Shown one piece after another: positions 10,260 through 24,067 of a DNA stretch of 64,000 nt. Position numbers and translations under genes: made by a program. The notes under the pieces were generated by a model. That model was not told where the DNA came from. It saw nothing but the letters and a program-made list of their open reading frames with translations, and searched no databases. Where the stretch lies: NCBI GenBank assembly GCA_947652605.1, contig OX393581.1, forward strand, positions 9,118,640 through 9,182,639. Reading direction: 5' to 3'. Source of the DNA: Elmis aenea. Lineage: Eukaryota > Arthropoda > Insecta > Coleoptera > Elmidae. The stretch's first letter is position 1; each line of letters begins with the position of its first letter.

Positions 10260-10816
10260 TACATTTACCATGAAATATTAACAAACACACAGTCTAAACA
10301 TAACGACTAGTTGTAGTTCGAATTCCAGCAAAGGTATCTCGTTTATTATAAAAGATTTACCAAGGAACTTAGTTTTCTTTGTTGAGTTCATTAATAATTG
10401 TCGAAAAATATAATCTGTGGTTTTTGACGTCTGCTTTTACAAATTAAAATTTAAAAAAGTGCGATACACAGTGTGCACCACGACCCTGAGATTTTTTGAT
10501 AGCTCCTTTATTAATGAAAATATCAAAAAACATTTAATACAAATATTGTGCGAATCTATTTTCTACATAACCAAAAATTATTTTCAAATAAACAGGGTGT
10601 TTTGTTTGAGCGGCACTTGTGAAAATGTGATTTAAAAAAAAATAGAACACCCTTTATATTTTTAAATTATTGTATTTCTCTTTATTTACTTTAAAAAATG
10701 TATAAAGTTATATGGGTCTAAAGTCAACAGTTTTCGTAAAATTTACATTTTTATGAAATTTTTGTGCAATACAGCACTTTCATTTTTTTTAACATTTAAC
10801 GAATCCATTTTTTACA
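10260..10816 (+). other. Start of NAGLU intron 8, no gene
   Basis: AT-rich intron-like DNA. An ACAGGGTGTTTTG motif near 10590 and an AACACCCT motif near 10647 look like ends of a short CAGGGTG-type repeat. The open frame at 10417-10635 shows no domain. I found no further NAGLU exon here. Confidence 0.5.
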
Positions 10817-11059
10817 CGACAAATAGACCATCAACACAAATGGAAAGTTCGGGGTGCCATATTTAGTCACCATGTCGTAGGTTCATTTTTTTAAATGGTT
10901 ATTTGAATGGACATGTTTATTTAAATTTTCTTAGCAATCATTTACCAGCTTTGTTAGGATATGTACCTTTAGAAACTATACGTAATATGTGGATTCAGCA
11001 CGATGGAGCTCCGCCACATTATACACATCAAGTAATGCAGTTGCTGAACACCGAATGTC
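10817..11059 (+). pseudogene. Mariner-superfamily-like DDE transposase relic
   Basis: The first frame reads RQIDHQHKWKVRGAIFSHHV and then a stop. After a frameshift near 10890, a second frame reads NGYLNGHVYLNFLSNHLPAL, then LETIRNMWIQHDGAPPHYTH. The HDGAPPHY motif carries the second catalytic Asp of insect mariner-like transposases. The first and third catalytic residues are not present. The relic is cut off in mid-frame where the 171-bp satellite begins. Confidence 0.75.
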
Positions 11060-13453
11060 TTAATACATATGTTCCTTGAGCGACTATTTCTGAACAATTT
11101 TAATTATTGATTTGTATATCACAGGAACAGTTTATCCATCGCTTCTTTACATGAATACAATTGTTTTGCATATGTCTTTTAATGAGCTGGTTTTAATTTT
11201 TAATAATTTCCTAAAAATACCGTGCTTTAGTTAATACATATGTTCCTTAAGCGACTATTTCTAAACAATTTTAATTATTGATTTGTATATCACAGGAACA
11301 GTTTATCCATCGCTTCTTTACATGAATACAATTGTTTTGCATATGTCTTTTAATGAGCTGGTTTTAATTTTTAATAATTTCCTAAAAATACCGTGCTTTA
11401 GTTAATACATATGTTCCTTGAGCGACTATTTCTAAAAAATTTTAATTATTGATTTGTATATCACAGGAACAGTTTATCCATCGCCTCTTTACATAAATAC
11501 AATTGTTTTGCATATGTCTTTCAATGAGCTGGTTTTAATTTTTACTAATTTCCTAAAAATACCGTGCTTTAGTTAATACATATGTTCCTTGAGCGACTAT
11601 TTCGAAACAATTTCAATTATTGATTTGTATATCACAGGAACAGTTTATCCATCGCCTCTTTACATGAATACAATTGTTTTGCATATGTCTTTCAATGAGC
11701 TGGTTTTAATTTTTAATAATTTCCTAAAAATACCGTGCTTTAGTTAATACATATGTTCCTTGAGCGACTATTTCTGAACAATTTTAATTATTGATTTGTA
11801 TGTCACAGAAACAGTTTATCCATCGCCTCTTTACAGGAATACAATTGTTTTGCATATGTCTTTCAATGAGCTGGTTTTAATTTTTAATAATTTCCTAAAA
11901 ATACCGTGCTTTAGTTAATACATATGTTCCTTGAGCGACTATTTCTGAACAATTTTAATTATTGATTTGTATATCACAGGAACAGTTTATCCATCGCTTC
12001 TTTACATGAATACAATTGTTTTGCATATGTCTTTTAATGAGCTGGTTTTAATTTTTAATAATTTCCTAAAAATACCGTGCTTTAGTTAATACATATGTTC
12101 CTTAAGCGACTATTTCTAAACAATTTTAATTATTGATTTGTATATCACAGGAACAGTTTATCCATCGCTTCTTTACATGAATACAATTGTTTTGCATATG
12201 TCTTTTAATGAGCTGGTTTTAATTTTTAATAATTTCCTAAAAATACCGTGCTTTAGTTAATACATATGTTCCTTGAGCGACTATTTCTAAAAAATTTTAA
12301 TTATTGATTTGTATATCACAGGAACAGTTTATCCATCGCCTCTTTACATAAATACAATTGTTTTGCATATGTCTTTCAATGAGCTGGTTTTAATTTTTAC
12401 TAATTTACTAAAAATACCGTGCTTTAGTTAATACATATGTTCCTTGAGCGACTATTTCGAAACAATTTCAATTATTGATTTGTATATCACAGGAACAGTT
12501 TATCCATCGCCTCTTTACATGAATACAATTGTTTTGCATATGTCTTTCAATGAGCTGGTTTTAATTTTTAATAATTTCCTAAAAATACCGTGCTTTAGTT
12601 AATACATATGTTCCTTGAGCGACTATTTCTGAACAATTTTAATTATTGATTTGTATGTCACAGAAACAGTTTATCCATCGCCTCTTTGCAGGAATACAAT
12701 TGTTTTGCATATGTCTTTCAATGAGCTGGTTTTAATTTTTAATAATTTCCTAAAAATACCGTGCTTTAGTTAATACATATGTTCCTTGAGCGACTATTTC
12801 TGAACAATTTTAATTATTGATTTGTATATCACAGGAACAGTTTATCCATCGCTTCTTTACATGAATACAATTGTTTTGCATATGTCTTTTAATGAGCTGG
12901 TTTTAATTTTTAATAATTTCCTAAAAATACCGTGCTTTAGTTAATACATATGTTTCTTAAGCGACTATTTCTAAACAATTTTAATTATTGATTTGTATAT
13001 CACAGGAACAGTTTATCCATCGCTTCTTTACATGAATACAATTGTTTTGCATATGTCTTTTAATGAGCTGGTTTTAATTTTTAATAATTTCCTAAAAATA
13101 CCGTGCTTTAGTTAATACATATGTTCCTTGAGCGACTATTTCTAAAAAATTTTAATTATTGATTTGTATATCACAGGAACAGTTTATCCATCGCCTCTTT
13201 ACATAAATACAATTGTTTTGCATATGTCTTTCAATGAGCTGGTTTTAATTTTTACTAATTTCCTTAAAATACCGTGCTTTAGTTAATACATATGTTCCTT
13301 GAGCGACTATTTCGAAACAATTTCAATTATTGATTTGTATATCACAGGAACAGTTTATCCATCGCCTCTTTACATGAATACAATTGTTTTGCATATGTCT
13401 TTCAATGAGCTGGTTTTAATTTTTAATAATTTCCTAAAAATACCGTGCATTAG
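11060..13453 (+). repeat. 5-monomer higher-order repeat (855 bp), 2.8 copies
   Basis: The monomer variant order starting at 11060 recurs at 11915 and 12770, exactly 855 bp apart, with only a few substitutions between copies (for example TTTGCAGGAAT near 12690 against TTTACAGGAAT near 11830). The third copy leaves the pattern at its fifth monomer, at 13454. Confidence 0.85.
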
Positions 13454-16400
13454 TTAATACATATGTTCCTTGTGCGACTATTTCTAAACAATTTTAATTA
13501 TTGATTTGTATATCACAGGAACAGTTTATCCATCGCCTTTTTACATGAATACAATTGTTTTGCATATGTCTTTCAATGAGCTGGTTTTAATTTTTAATAA
13601 TTTCCTAAAAATACCGTGCTTTAGTTAATACATATGTTCCTTGAGCGACTATTTCTAAACAATTTTAATTATTGATTTGTATATCACAGGAACAGTTTAT
13701 CCATCGCTTTTTTACATGAATACAATTGTTTTGCATATGTCTTTTAATGAGCTGGTTTTAATTTTCCATAATTTCCTAAAAATACCGTGCTTTAGTTAAT
13801 ACATATGTTCCTTGAGCGACTATTTCTAAAAAATTTTAATTATTGATTTGTATATCACAGGAACAGTTTATCCATCGCCTCTTTACATCAATACAATTGT
13901 TTTGCATATGTCTTTCAATGAGCTGGTTTTAATTTTTACTAATTTCCTAAAAATACCGTGCTTTAGTTAATACATATGTTCCTTGAGCGACTATTTTTAA
14001 ACAATTTTAATTATTGATTTGTATATCACAGGAACAGTTTATCCATCGCCTCTTTACATGAATAAAATTGTTTTGCATATGTCTTTCAATGAGCTGGTTT
14101 TAATTTTTAATAATTTCCTAAAAATACCGTGCTTTAGTTAATACATATGTTCCTTGAGCGACTATTTCGAAACAATTTTAATTATTGATTTGTATATCAC
14201 AGGAACAGTTTATCCATCGCCTCTTTACATGAATACAATTGTTTTGCATATGTCTTTCAATGAGCTGGTTTTAATTTTTAATAATTTCCTAAAAATACCG
14301 TGCTTTAGTTAATACATATGTTCCTTGAGCGACTATTTCTGAACAATTTTAATTATTGATTTGTATGTCACAGAAACAGTTTATCCATCGCCTCTTTACA
14401 GGAATACAATTGTTTTGCATATGTCTTTCAATGAGCTGGTTTTAATTTTTAATAATTTCCTAAAAATACCGTGCTTTAGTTAATACATATGTTCCTTGAG
14501 CGACTATTTCTGAACAATTTTAATTATTGATTTGTATATCACAGAAACAGTTTATCCATCGCCTCTTTACAGGAATACAATTGTTTTGCATATGTCTTTC
14601 AATGAGCTGGTTTTAATTTTTAAAAATTTCCTAAAAATACCGTGCTTTAGTTAATACATATGTTCCTTGAGCGACTATTTCTGAACAATTTTAATTATTG
14701 ATTTGTATATCACAGAAATAGTTTATCCATCGCCTCTTTACAGGAATACAATTGTTTTGCATATGTCTTTTAAAGAGCTGGTTTTAATTTTTACTAATTT
14801 CCTAAAAATACCGTGCTTTAGTTAATACATATGTTCCTTGAGCGACTATTTCTGAACAATTTTAATTATTGATTTGTATATCACAGAAACAGTTTATCCA
14901 TCGCCTCTTTACATGAATACAATTGTTTTGCATATGTCTTTTAAAGAGCTGGTTTTAATTTTTACTTATTTCCTAAAAATACCGTGCTTTAGTTAATACA
15001 TATGTTCCTTGAGCGACTATTTCGAAACAATTTCAATTATTGATTTGTATATGACAGGAACAGTTTATCCATCGCCTTTTTACATGAATAAAATTGTTTT
15101 GCATATGTCTTTCAATGAGCTGGTTTTAATTTTTAATAATTTCCTAAAAATACCGTGCTTTAGTTAATACATATGTTCCTTGTGCGACTATTTCTGAACA
15201 ATTTAAATTATTGATTTGTATATGACAGGAACAGTTTATCCATCGCTTCTTTACATGAATACAATTGTTTTGCATATGTCTTTCAATGAGCTGGTTTTAT
15301 TTTTTAATAATTTCCTAAAAATACCGTGCTTTAGTTAATACATATGTTCCTTGAGCGACTATTTCTAAACAATTTTAATTATTGATTTGTATATCACAGA
15401 AACAGTTTATCCATCGCCTCTTTACATGAATACAATTGTTATGCGAATGTCTTTCAAAGAGCTGGTTTTAATTTTTACTAATTTCCTAAAAATACCGTGC
15501 TTTAGTTAATACATATGTTCCTTGTGCGACTATTTCGAAACAATTTCTATTATTGATTTGTATATCACAGGAACAGTTTATCCATCGCCTCTTTACATGA
15601 ATACAATTGTTTTGCATATGTCTTTCAGTGAGCTGGTTTTAATTTTTAATAATTTCCTAAAAATACCGTGCTTTAGTTAATACATATGTTCCTTGAGCGA
15701 CAATTTCGAAACAATTTTAATTATTGATTTGTATATCACAGGAACAGTTTATCCATCGCCTCTTTACATGAATACAATTGTTTAGCATATGTCTTTTAAT
15801 GAGCTGGTATTAATTTTTAATAATTTCCTAAAAATACCGTGCTTTAGTTAATACATATGTTCCTTGTGCGACTATTTCGAAACAATTTCAATTATTGATT
15901 TGTATATGACAGGAACAGTTTATCCATCGCCTCTTTACATGAATACAATTGTTTTGCATAAGTCTTTCAATGAGCTGGTTTTAATTTTTAATAATTTCCT
16001 AAAAATACCGTGCTTTAGTTAATACATATGTTCCTTGAGCGACTATTTCTAAACAATTTTAATTATTGATTTGTATATCACAGGAACAGTTTATCCATCG
16101 CCTCTTTACAGGAATACAATTGTTTTGCATATGTCTTTCAATGAGCTGGTTTTAATTTTTAATAATTTCCTAAAAATACCGTGCATTAGTTAATACATAT
16201 GTTCCTTGAGCGACTATTTCTGAACAATTTTAATTATTGATTTGTATATCACAGGAACAGTTTATCCATCGCCTCTTTACATGAATACAATTGTTTTGCA
16301 TATGTCTTTCAATGAGCTGGTTTTAATTTTTAATAATTTCCTAAAAATACCGTGCTTTAGTTAATACATATGTTCCTTGAGCGACTATTTCTAAACGTTT

Positions 16401-18240
16401 TTAATTATTGATTTGAATATCACAGGAACAGTTTATCCATCGCCTCTTTACATGAATACAATTGTTTTGCATATGTCTTTCAATGAGCTGGTTTTAATTT
16501 TTAATAATTTCCTAAAAATACCGTGCTTTAGTTAATACATATGTTCCTTGTGCGACTATTTCGAAACAATTTCAATTATTGATTTGTATATCACAGGAAC
16601 AGTTTATCCATCGCCTCTTTACATGAATACAATTGTTTTGCATATGACTTTCAATGAGCTGGTATTAATTTTTAATAATTTCCTAAAAATACCGTGCTTT
16701 AGTTAATACATATGTTCCTTGAGCGACTATTTTTAAACAATTTTAATTATTGATTTGTATATCACAGGAACAGTTTATCCATCGCCTCTTTACAGGAATA
16801 CAATTTTTTTGCATATGTCTTTCAATAAGCTGGTTTTAATTTTTAATAATTTCCTAAAAATACCGTGCATTAGTTAATACATATGTTCCTTGAGCGACTC
16901 TTTCTAAACAATTTTAATTATTGATTTGTATATCACAGGAACAGTTTATCCATCGCCTTTTTACAGGAATACAATTGTTTTGCATATGTCTTTCAATGAG
17001 CTGGTTTTAATTTTTAATAATTTCCTAAAAATACCGTGCTTTAGTTAATACATATGTTCCTTGAGCGACTATTTCTAAACAATTTTAATTATTGATTTGT
17101 ATATCACAGGAACAGTTTATCCATCGCCTCTTTACAGGAATACAATTGTTTTGCATATGTCTTTCAATGAGCTGGTTTTAATTTTTAATAATTTCCTAAA
17201 AATACCATGCTTTAGTTAATACATATGTTCCTTGAGCGACTATTTCTAAACAATTTCAATTATTGATTTGTATATCACAGGAACAGTTTATCCATCGCCT
17301 CTTTACAGGAATACAATTGTTTTGCATATGTCTTTCAATGAGCTGGTTTTAATTTTTAATAATTTCCTAAAAATACCGTGCATTAGTTAATACATATGTT
17401 CTTTGAGCGACTATTTCTGAACAATTTAAATTATTGATTTGTATATCACAGGAACAGTTTATCCATCGCCTCTTTACATGAATACAATTGTTTTGCATAT
17501 GTCTTTCAATGAGCTGGTTTTAATTTTTAATAATTTCCTAAAAATACCGTGCTTTAGATAATACATATGTTCCTTGTGCGACTATTTCGAAACAATTTCA
17601 ATTATTGATTTGTATATGACAGGAACAGTTTATCCATCGCCTCTTTACATGAATACAATTGTTTTGCATATGTCTTTCAATGAGCTGGTTTTAATTTTTA
17701 ATAATTTCCTAAAAATACCGTGCATTAGTTAATACATATGTTCCTTGTGCGACTATTTCGAAACAATTTCAATTATTGATTTGTATATCACAGGAACAGT
17801 TTATCTATCGCCTCTTTACATGAATACAATTGTTTTGCGTATGTCTTTCAATGAGCTGGTATTAATTTTTAATAATTTCCTAAAAATACCGTGCTTTAGT
17901 TAATACATATGTTCCTAGTGCGACTATTTCTAAACAATTTTAATTATTGATTTGTATATCACAGAAACAGTTTATCCATCGCCTTTTTACATGAATACAA
18001 TTGTTTTGCATATGTCTTTCAATGAGCTGGTTTTAATTTTTAATAATTTCCTAAAAATACCGTGCTTTAGTTAATACATATGTTCCTTGTGCTACTATTT
18101 CGAAACAATTTCAATTATTGATTTGTATATCACAGGAACAGTTTATCAATCGCCTCTTTACATGAATACAATTGTTTTGCATATGTCTTTCAATGAGCTG
18201 GTATTAATTTTTAATAATTTCCTAAAAATACCGTGCTTTA
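13454..18240 (+). repeat. Mixed-variant satellite segment
   Basis: Twenty-eight consecutive monomers in perfect 171-bp phase but without an obvious short higher-order period. It includes an unoccupied version of the RTE target monomer near 14360 (TGTATGTCACAGAAACAG), and a GCTTTAGATAATAC variant at 17559 that also marks the 4-mer block at 27190. Confidence 0.75.
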
Positions 18241-18380
18241 TGGTGCCTGTACACCTGAGAGTAAAGTACTCTCGAGAGTAGCGTCGCCAAGGATACAGCC
18301 AATCGCGAGTTACTCTCAGGGGCTGTATCCTTGGCGACGCTACTCTCGAGAGTACTTTACTCTCAGGTGTACAGGCACCA
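18241..18380. mobile_element. Palindromic MITE copy 1 (60-bp perfect arms)
   Basis: A 140-bp insert: left arm 18241-18300, 20-base spacer, right arm 18321-18380. The arms are exact reverse complements. It starts TGGTGCCTGTACACC and ends with the complement. TTA is duplicated at 18238-18240 and 18381-18383 (monomer positions 168-170). A TTA duplication with inverted ends fits a PIF/Harbinger-type MITE, though the terminal bases are not diagnostic. It is not coding: the open frame entering it from the satellite at 18087 is accidental. Confidence 0.85.
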
Positions 18381-20847
18381 TTAGTTAATACATATGTTCC
18401 TTGTGCGACTATTTCTAAACAATTTTAATTATTGATTTGTATATCACAGGAACAGTTTATCCATCGCCTTTTTACATGAATACAATTGTTTTGCATATGT
18501 CTTTCAATGAGCTGGTTTTAATTTTTAATAATTTTCTAAAAATACCGTGCTTTAGTTAATACAAATGTTCCTTGAGCGACTATTTCTAAACAATTTTAAT
18601 TATTGATTTGTATATCACAGGAACAGTTTATCCATCGCCTCTTTACATGAATACAATTGTTTTGCATATGTCTTTCAATGAGCTGGTTTTAATTTTTAAT
18701 AATTTCCTAAAAATACCGTGCTTTAGTTAATACATATGTTCCTTGAGCGACTATTTCTAAACAATTTTAATTATTGATTTGTATATCACAGGAACAGTTT
18801 ATCCATCGCCTCTTTACAGGAATACAATTGTTTTGCATATGTCTTTCAATGAGCTGGTTTTAATTTTTAATAATTTCCTAAAAATACCGTGCATTAGTTA
18901 ATACATATGTTCCTTGAGCGACTATTTCTGAACAATTTTAATTATTGATTTGTATATCACAGGAACAGTTTATCCATCGCCTCTTTACATGAATACAATT
19001 GTTTTGCATATGTCTTTCAATGAGCTGGTTTTAATTTTTAATAATTTCCTAAAAATACCGTGCTTTAGTTAATACATATGTTCCTTGTGCGACTATTTCG
19101 AAACAATTTCAATTATTGATTTCTATATGACAGGAACAGTTTATCCATCGCCTCTTTACATGAATACAATTGTTTTGCATATGTCTTTCAATGAGCTGGT
19201 ATTAATTTTTAATAATTTCCTAAAAATACCGTGCTTTAGTTAATACATATGTTCCTTGTGCGACTATTTCTAAACAATTTTAATTATTGATTTGTATATC
19301 ACAGGAACAGTTTATCCATCGCCTTTTTACATGAATACAATTGTTTTGCATATGTCTTTCAATGAGCTGGTTTTAATTTTTAATAATTTCCTAAAAATAC
19401 CGTGCTTTAGTTAATACATATGTTCCTTGAGCGACTATTTCGAAACAATTTTAATTATTGATTTGTATATCACAGGAACAGTTTATCCATCGCTTCTTTA
19501 CATGAATACAATTGTTTTGCATATGTCTTTTAATGAGCTGGTTTTAATTTTTAATAATTTCCTAAAAATACCGTGCTTTAGTTAATACATATGTTCCTTG
19601 AGCGACTATTTCTAAAAAATTTTAATTATTGATTTGTATATCACAGGAACAGTTTATCCATCGCCTCTTTACATAAATACAATTGTTTTGCATATGTCTT
19701 TCAATGAGCTGGTTTTAATTTTTACTAATTTCCTAAAAATACCGTGCTTTAGTTAATACATATGTTCCTTGAGCGACTATTTCGAAACAATTTCAATTAT
19801 TGATTTGTATATCACAGGAACAGTTTATCCATCGCCTCTTTACATGAATACAATTGTTTTGCATATGTCTTTCAATGAGCTGGTTTTAATTTTTAATAAT
19901 TTCCTAAAAATACCGTGCATTAGTTAATACATATGTTCCTTGTGCGACTATTTCTAAACAATTTTAATTATTGATTTGTATATCACAGGAACAGTTTATC
20001 CATCGCCTTTTTACATGAATACAATTGTTTTGCATATGTCTTTCAATGAGCTGGTTTTAATTTTTAATAATTTCCTAAAAATACCGTGCTTTAGTTAATA
20101 CATATGTTCCTTGAGCGACTATTTCTAAACAATTTTAATTATTGATTTGTATATCACAGGAACAGTTTATCCATCGCTTCTTTACATGAATACAATTGTT
20201 TTGCATATGTCTTTTAATGAGCTGGTTTTAATTTTTAATAATTTCCTAAAAATACCGTGCTTTAGTTAATACATATGTTCCTTGAGCGACTATTTCTAAA
20301 AAATTTTAATTATTGATTTGTATATCACAGGAACAGTTTATCCATCGCCTCTTTACATAAATACAATTGTTTTGCATATGTCTTTCAATGAGCTGGTTTT
20401 AATTTTTACTAATTTCCTAAAAATACCGTGCTTTAGTTAATACATATGTTCCTTGAGCGACTATTTCTAAACAATTTTAATTATTGATTTGTATATCACA
20501 GGAACAGTTTATCCATCGCCTCTTTACATGAATAAAATTGTTTTGCATATGTCTTTCAATGAGCTGGTTTTAATTTTTAATAATTTCCTAAAAATACCGT
20601 GCTTTAGTTAATACATATGTTCCTTGAGCGACTATTTCGAAACAATTTTAATTATTGATTTGTATATCACAGGAACAGTTTATCCATCGCCTCTTTACAT
20701 GAATACAATTGTTTTGCATATGTCTTTCAATGAGCTGGTTTTAATTTTTAATAATTTCCTAAAAATACCGTGCTTTAGTTAATACATATGTTCCTTGAGC
20801 GACTATTTCTGAACAATTTTAATTATTGATTTGTATGTCACAGAAAC

Positions 20848-21659
20848 TCTTGTGTTAATTACTAGAAGTAAAGAGGAGTTGAGAACTATAACGAAAACAC
20901 TGGAGGAAAAGGCGGGAAAGGTGGGATTATATATAAACGAGGAGAAGACAAAGTATATGGAATGGAAGGACGGTGAATTTAAAAGAGGAAACTACTTAAA
21001 GGTAACAACAGAAAGTGGAAAAGAATACAAGTTTGAAGAGGTGGAAAAGTTCACGTACCTAGGGGCTATATTCTCAAGAAACCCAAATATAGGCAATGAG
21101 ATACAGGCAAGAATAATGGCTGGAAACCGTTGTTTGGGAGCACTAAACAGAGTTCTGAGAAATAAAAATATTTCTAGAAAAGCAAAGATCAAAATATACC
21201 ACACTACTATAAGACCAATAGTGACGTACGCGTGCGAAACATGGACGCTAAACAAAACAGAACAAACAAGACTAGAAGTGTGGGAAAGGAAGGTGCTAAG
21301 GAAAATATTTGGCGGAAAGAGAATTGGAGATGGGTGGGTAAGAAGAACAAACGATGAATTAAAAGAACTATACAAAGAAACAAGTATCATTGGGGTTATA
21401 AAAGCACAAAGGCTAAGGTGGCTGGGACATACAGAAAGAATGGGGAGTACAAGAATGCCGAAAATGGTAATGATAAACACGATAGGGGGAAGGAAGAGAA
21501 GGGGACGACCCAAAGTAAGATGGAGGACGGAAGTGGAGAGAGATTTAGAAACGTTAAAAATTACTGGATGGAGAAGGAAGACCAGCGATAGAGAAGGATG
21601 GAAGAAAGTTATCAAACAAGCCATGGGCCAACTTGGCTCGCAGAGCTAAATTATATATA
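20848..21659 (+). mobile_element. 5'-truncated RTE-like retrotransposon, copy 1
   Basis: An 812-bp insert after monomer position 69, with target duplication TATGTCACAGAAAC (20834-20847 and 21660-21673; at least 12 bp is certain, because two bases may belong to the TA tail). The encoded C-terminal part of a non-LTR reverse transcriptase runs to TAA at 21647-21649. It contains GLYINEEKTKYM, FTYLGAIFS, RPIVTYACETWTLN, RLRWLGHTERMG and GRPKVRW. The insert begins at what would be the last base of the second Asp codon of YADD, so the catalytic site is missing. The 3' tail is a short TA repeat. Target-primed insertion with 5' truncation is inferred. Confidence 0.92.
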
Positions 21660-24067
21660 TATGTCACAGAAACAGTTTATCCATCGCCTCTTTACAGGAA
21701 TACAATTGTTTTGCATATGTCTTTCAATGAGCTGGTTTTAATTTTTAATAATTTCCTAAAAATACCGTGCTTTAGTTAATACATATGTTCCTTGAGCGAC
21801 TATTTCTGAACAATTTTAATTATTGATTTGTATATCACAGAAACAGTTTATCCATCGCCTCTTTACAGGAATACAATTGTTTTGCATATGTCTTTCAATG
21901 AGCTGGTTTTAATTTTTAATAATTTCCTAAAAATACCGTGCTTTAGTTAATACATATGTTCCTTGAGCGACTATTTCTGAACAATTTTAATTATTGATTT
22001 GTATATCACAGAAACAATTTATCCATCGCCTCTTTACATGAATACAATTGTTTTGCATATGTCTTTCAAAGAGCTGGTTTTAATTTTTACTAATTTCCTA
22101 AAAATACCGTGCTTTAGTTAATACATATGTTCCTTGTGCGACTATTTCGAAACAATTTCAATTATTGATTTGTATATGACAGGAACAGTTTATCCATCGC
22201 CTTTTTACATGAATAAAATTGTTTTGCATATGTCTTTCAATGAGCTGGTTTTAATTTTTAATAATTTCCTAAAAATACCGTGCTTTAGTTAATACATATG
22301 TTCCTTGTGCGACTATTTCGAAACAATTTCAATTATTGATTTGTATATGACAGGAACAGTTTATCCATCGCTTCTTTACATGAATACAATTGTTTTGCAT
22401 ATGTCTTTCAATGAGCTGGTTTTATTTTTTAATAATTTCCTAAAAATACCGTGCTTTAGTTAATACATATGTTCCTTGAGCGACTATTTCTAAACAATTT
22501 TAATTATTGATTTGTATATCACAGAAACAGTTTATCCATCGCCTCTTTACATGAATACAATTGTTTTGCATATGTCTTTCAATGAGCTGGTTTTAATTTT
22601 TAATAATTTCCTAAAAATACCGTGCTTTAGATAATACATATGTTCCTTGTGCGACTATTTCGAAACAATTTCAATTATTGATTTGTATATGACAGGAACA
22701 GTTTATTCATCGCCTCTTTACATGAATACAATTGTTTTGCATATGTCTTTCAATGAGCTGGTTTTAATTTTTAATAATTTCCTAAAAATACCGTGCTTTA
22801 GTTAATACATATGTTCCTTGAGCGACTATTTCTAAACAATTTTAATTATTGATTTGTATATCACAGGAACAGTTTATCCATCGCTTCTTTACATGAATAC
22901 AATTGTTTTGCATATGTCTTTTAATGAGCTGGTTTTAATTTTTAATAATTTCCTAAAAATACCGTGCTTTAGTTAATACATATGTTCCTTGAGCGACTAT
23001 TTCTAAAAAATTTTAATTATTGATTTGTATATCACAGGAACAGTTTATCCATCGCCTCTTTACATAAATACAATTGTTTTGCATATGTCTTTTAATGAGC
23101 TGGTTTTAATTTTTACTAATTTCCTAAAAATACCGTGCTTTAGTTAATACATATGTTCCTTGAGCGACTATTTTGAAACAATTTCAATTATTGATTTGTA
23201 TATCACAGGAACAGTTTATCCATCGCCTCTTTACATGAATACAATTGTTTTGCATATGTCTTTCAATGAGCTGGTTTTAATTTTTAATAATTTCCTAAAA
23301 ATACCGTGCATTAGTTAATACATATGTTCCTTGTGCGACTATTTCTAAACAATTTTAATTATTGATTTGTATATCACAGGAACAGTTTATCCATCGCCTT
23401 TTTACATGAATACAATTGTTTTGCATATGTCTTTCAATGAGCTGGTTTTAATTTTTAATAATTTCCTAAAAATACCGTGCTTTAGTTAATACATATGTTC
23501 CTTGAGCGACTATTTCTAAAAAATTTTAATTATTGATTTGTATATCACAGGAACAGTTTATCCATCGCCTCTTTACATAAATACAATTGTTTTGCATATG
23601 TCTTTCAATGAGCTGGTTTTAATTTTTACTAATTTCCTAAAAATACCGTGCTTTAGTTAATACATATGTTCCTTGAGCGACTATTTCGAAACAATTTTAA
23701 TTATTGATTTGTATATCACAGGAACAGTTTATCCATCGCCTCTTTACATGAATAAAATTGTTTTGCATATGTCTTTCAATGAGCTGGTTTTAATTTTTAA
23801 TAATTTCCTAAAAATACCGTGCTTTAGTTAATACATATGTTCCTTGAGCGACTATTTCGAAACAAGTTTAATTATTGATTTGTATATCACAGGAACAGTT
23901 TATCCATCGCCTCTTTACATGAATAAAATTGTTTTGCATATGTCTTTCAATGAGCTGGTTTTAATTTTTAATAATTTCCTAAAAATACCGTGCTTTAGTT
24001 AATACATATGTTCCTTGAGCGACTATTTCTAAACAATTTTAATTATTGATTTGTATGTCACAGAAAC

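Noticed and set aside
10310..10335. tRNA B-box-like GTTCGAATTCC near 10317
   Set aside because: The bases on either side do not form a T-arm stem and no A box or acceptor stem is seen, so neither a tRNA nor a SINE can be supported.
11060..11230. CENP-B-box-like motif in the 171-bp monomer
   Set aside because: No stretch fits the essential TTCG....A..CGGGA pattern; TTCGAAAC in some monomers lacks the CGGGA half.
18087..18281. 64-residue open frames at 18087, 51187 and 61764
   Set aside because: They start at a TTG in the satellite and run into the palindromic MITE, with no domain; chance frames copied with the repeat.
20992..21624. 210-residue minus-strand frame opposite each RTE fragment (also at 24212, 26235, 32199)
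   Set aside because: Antisense shadow of the reverse-transcriptase frame; it is hydrophobic only because it complements a lysine/arginine-rich coding strand.
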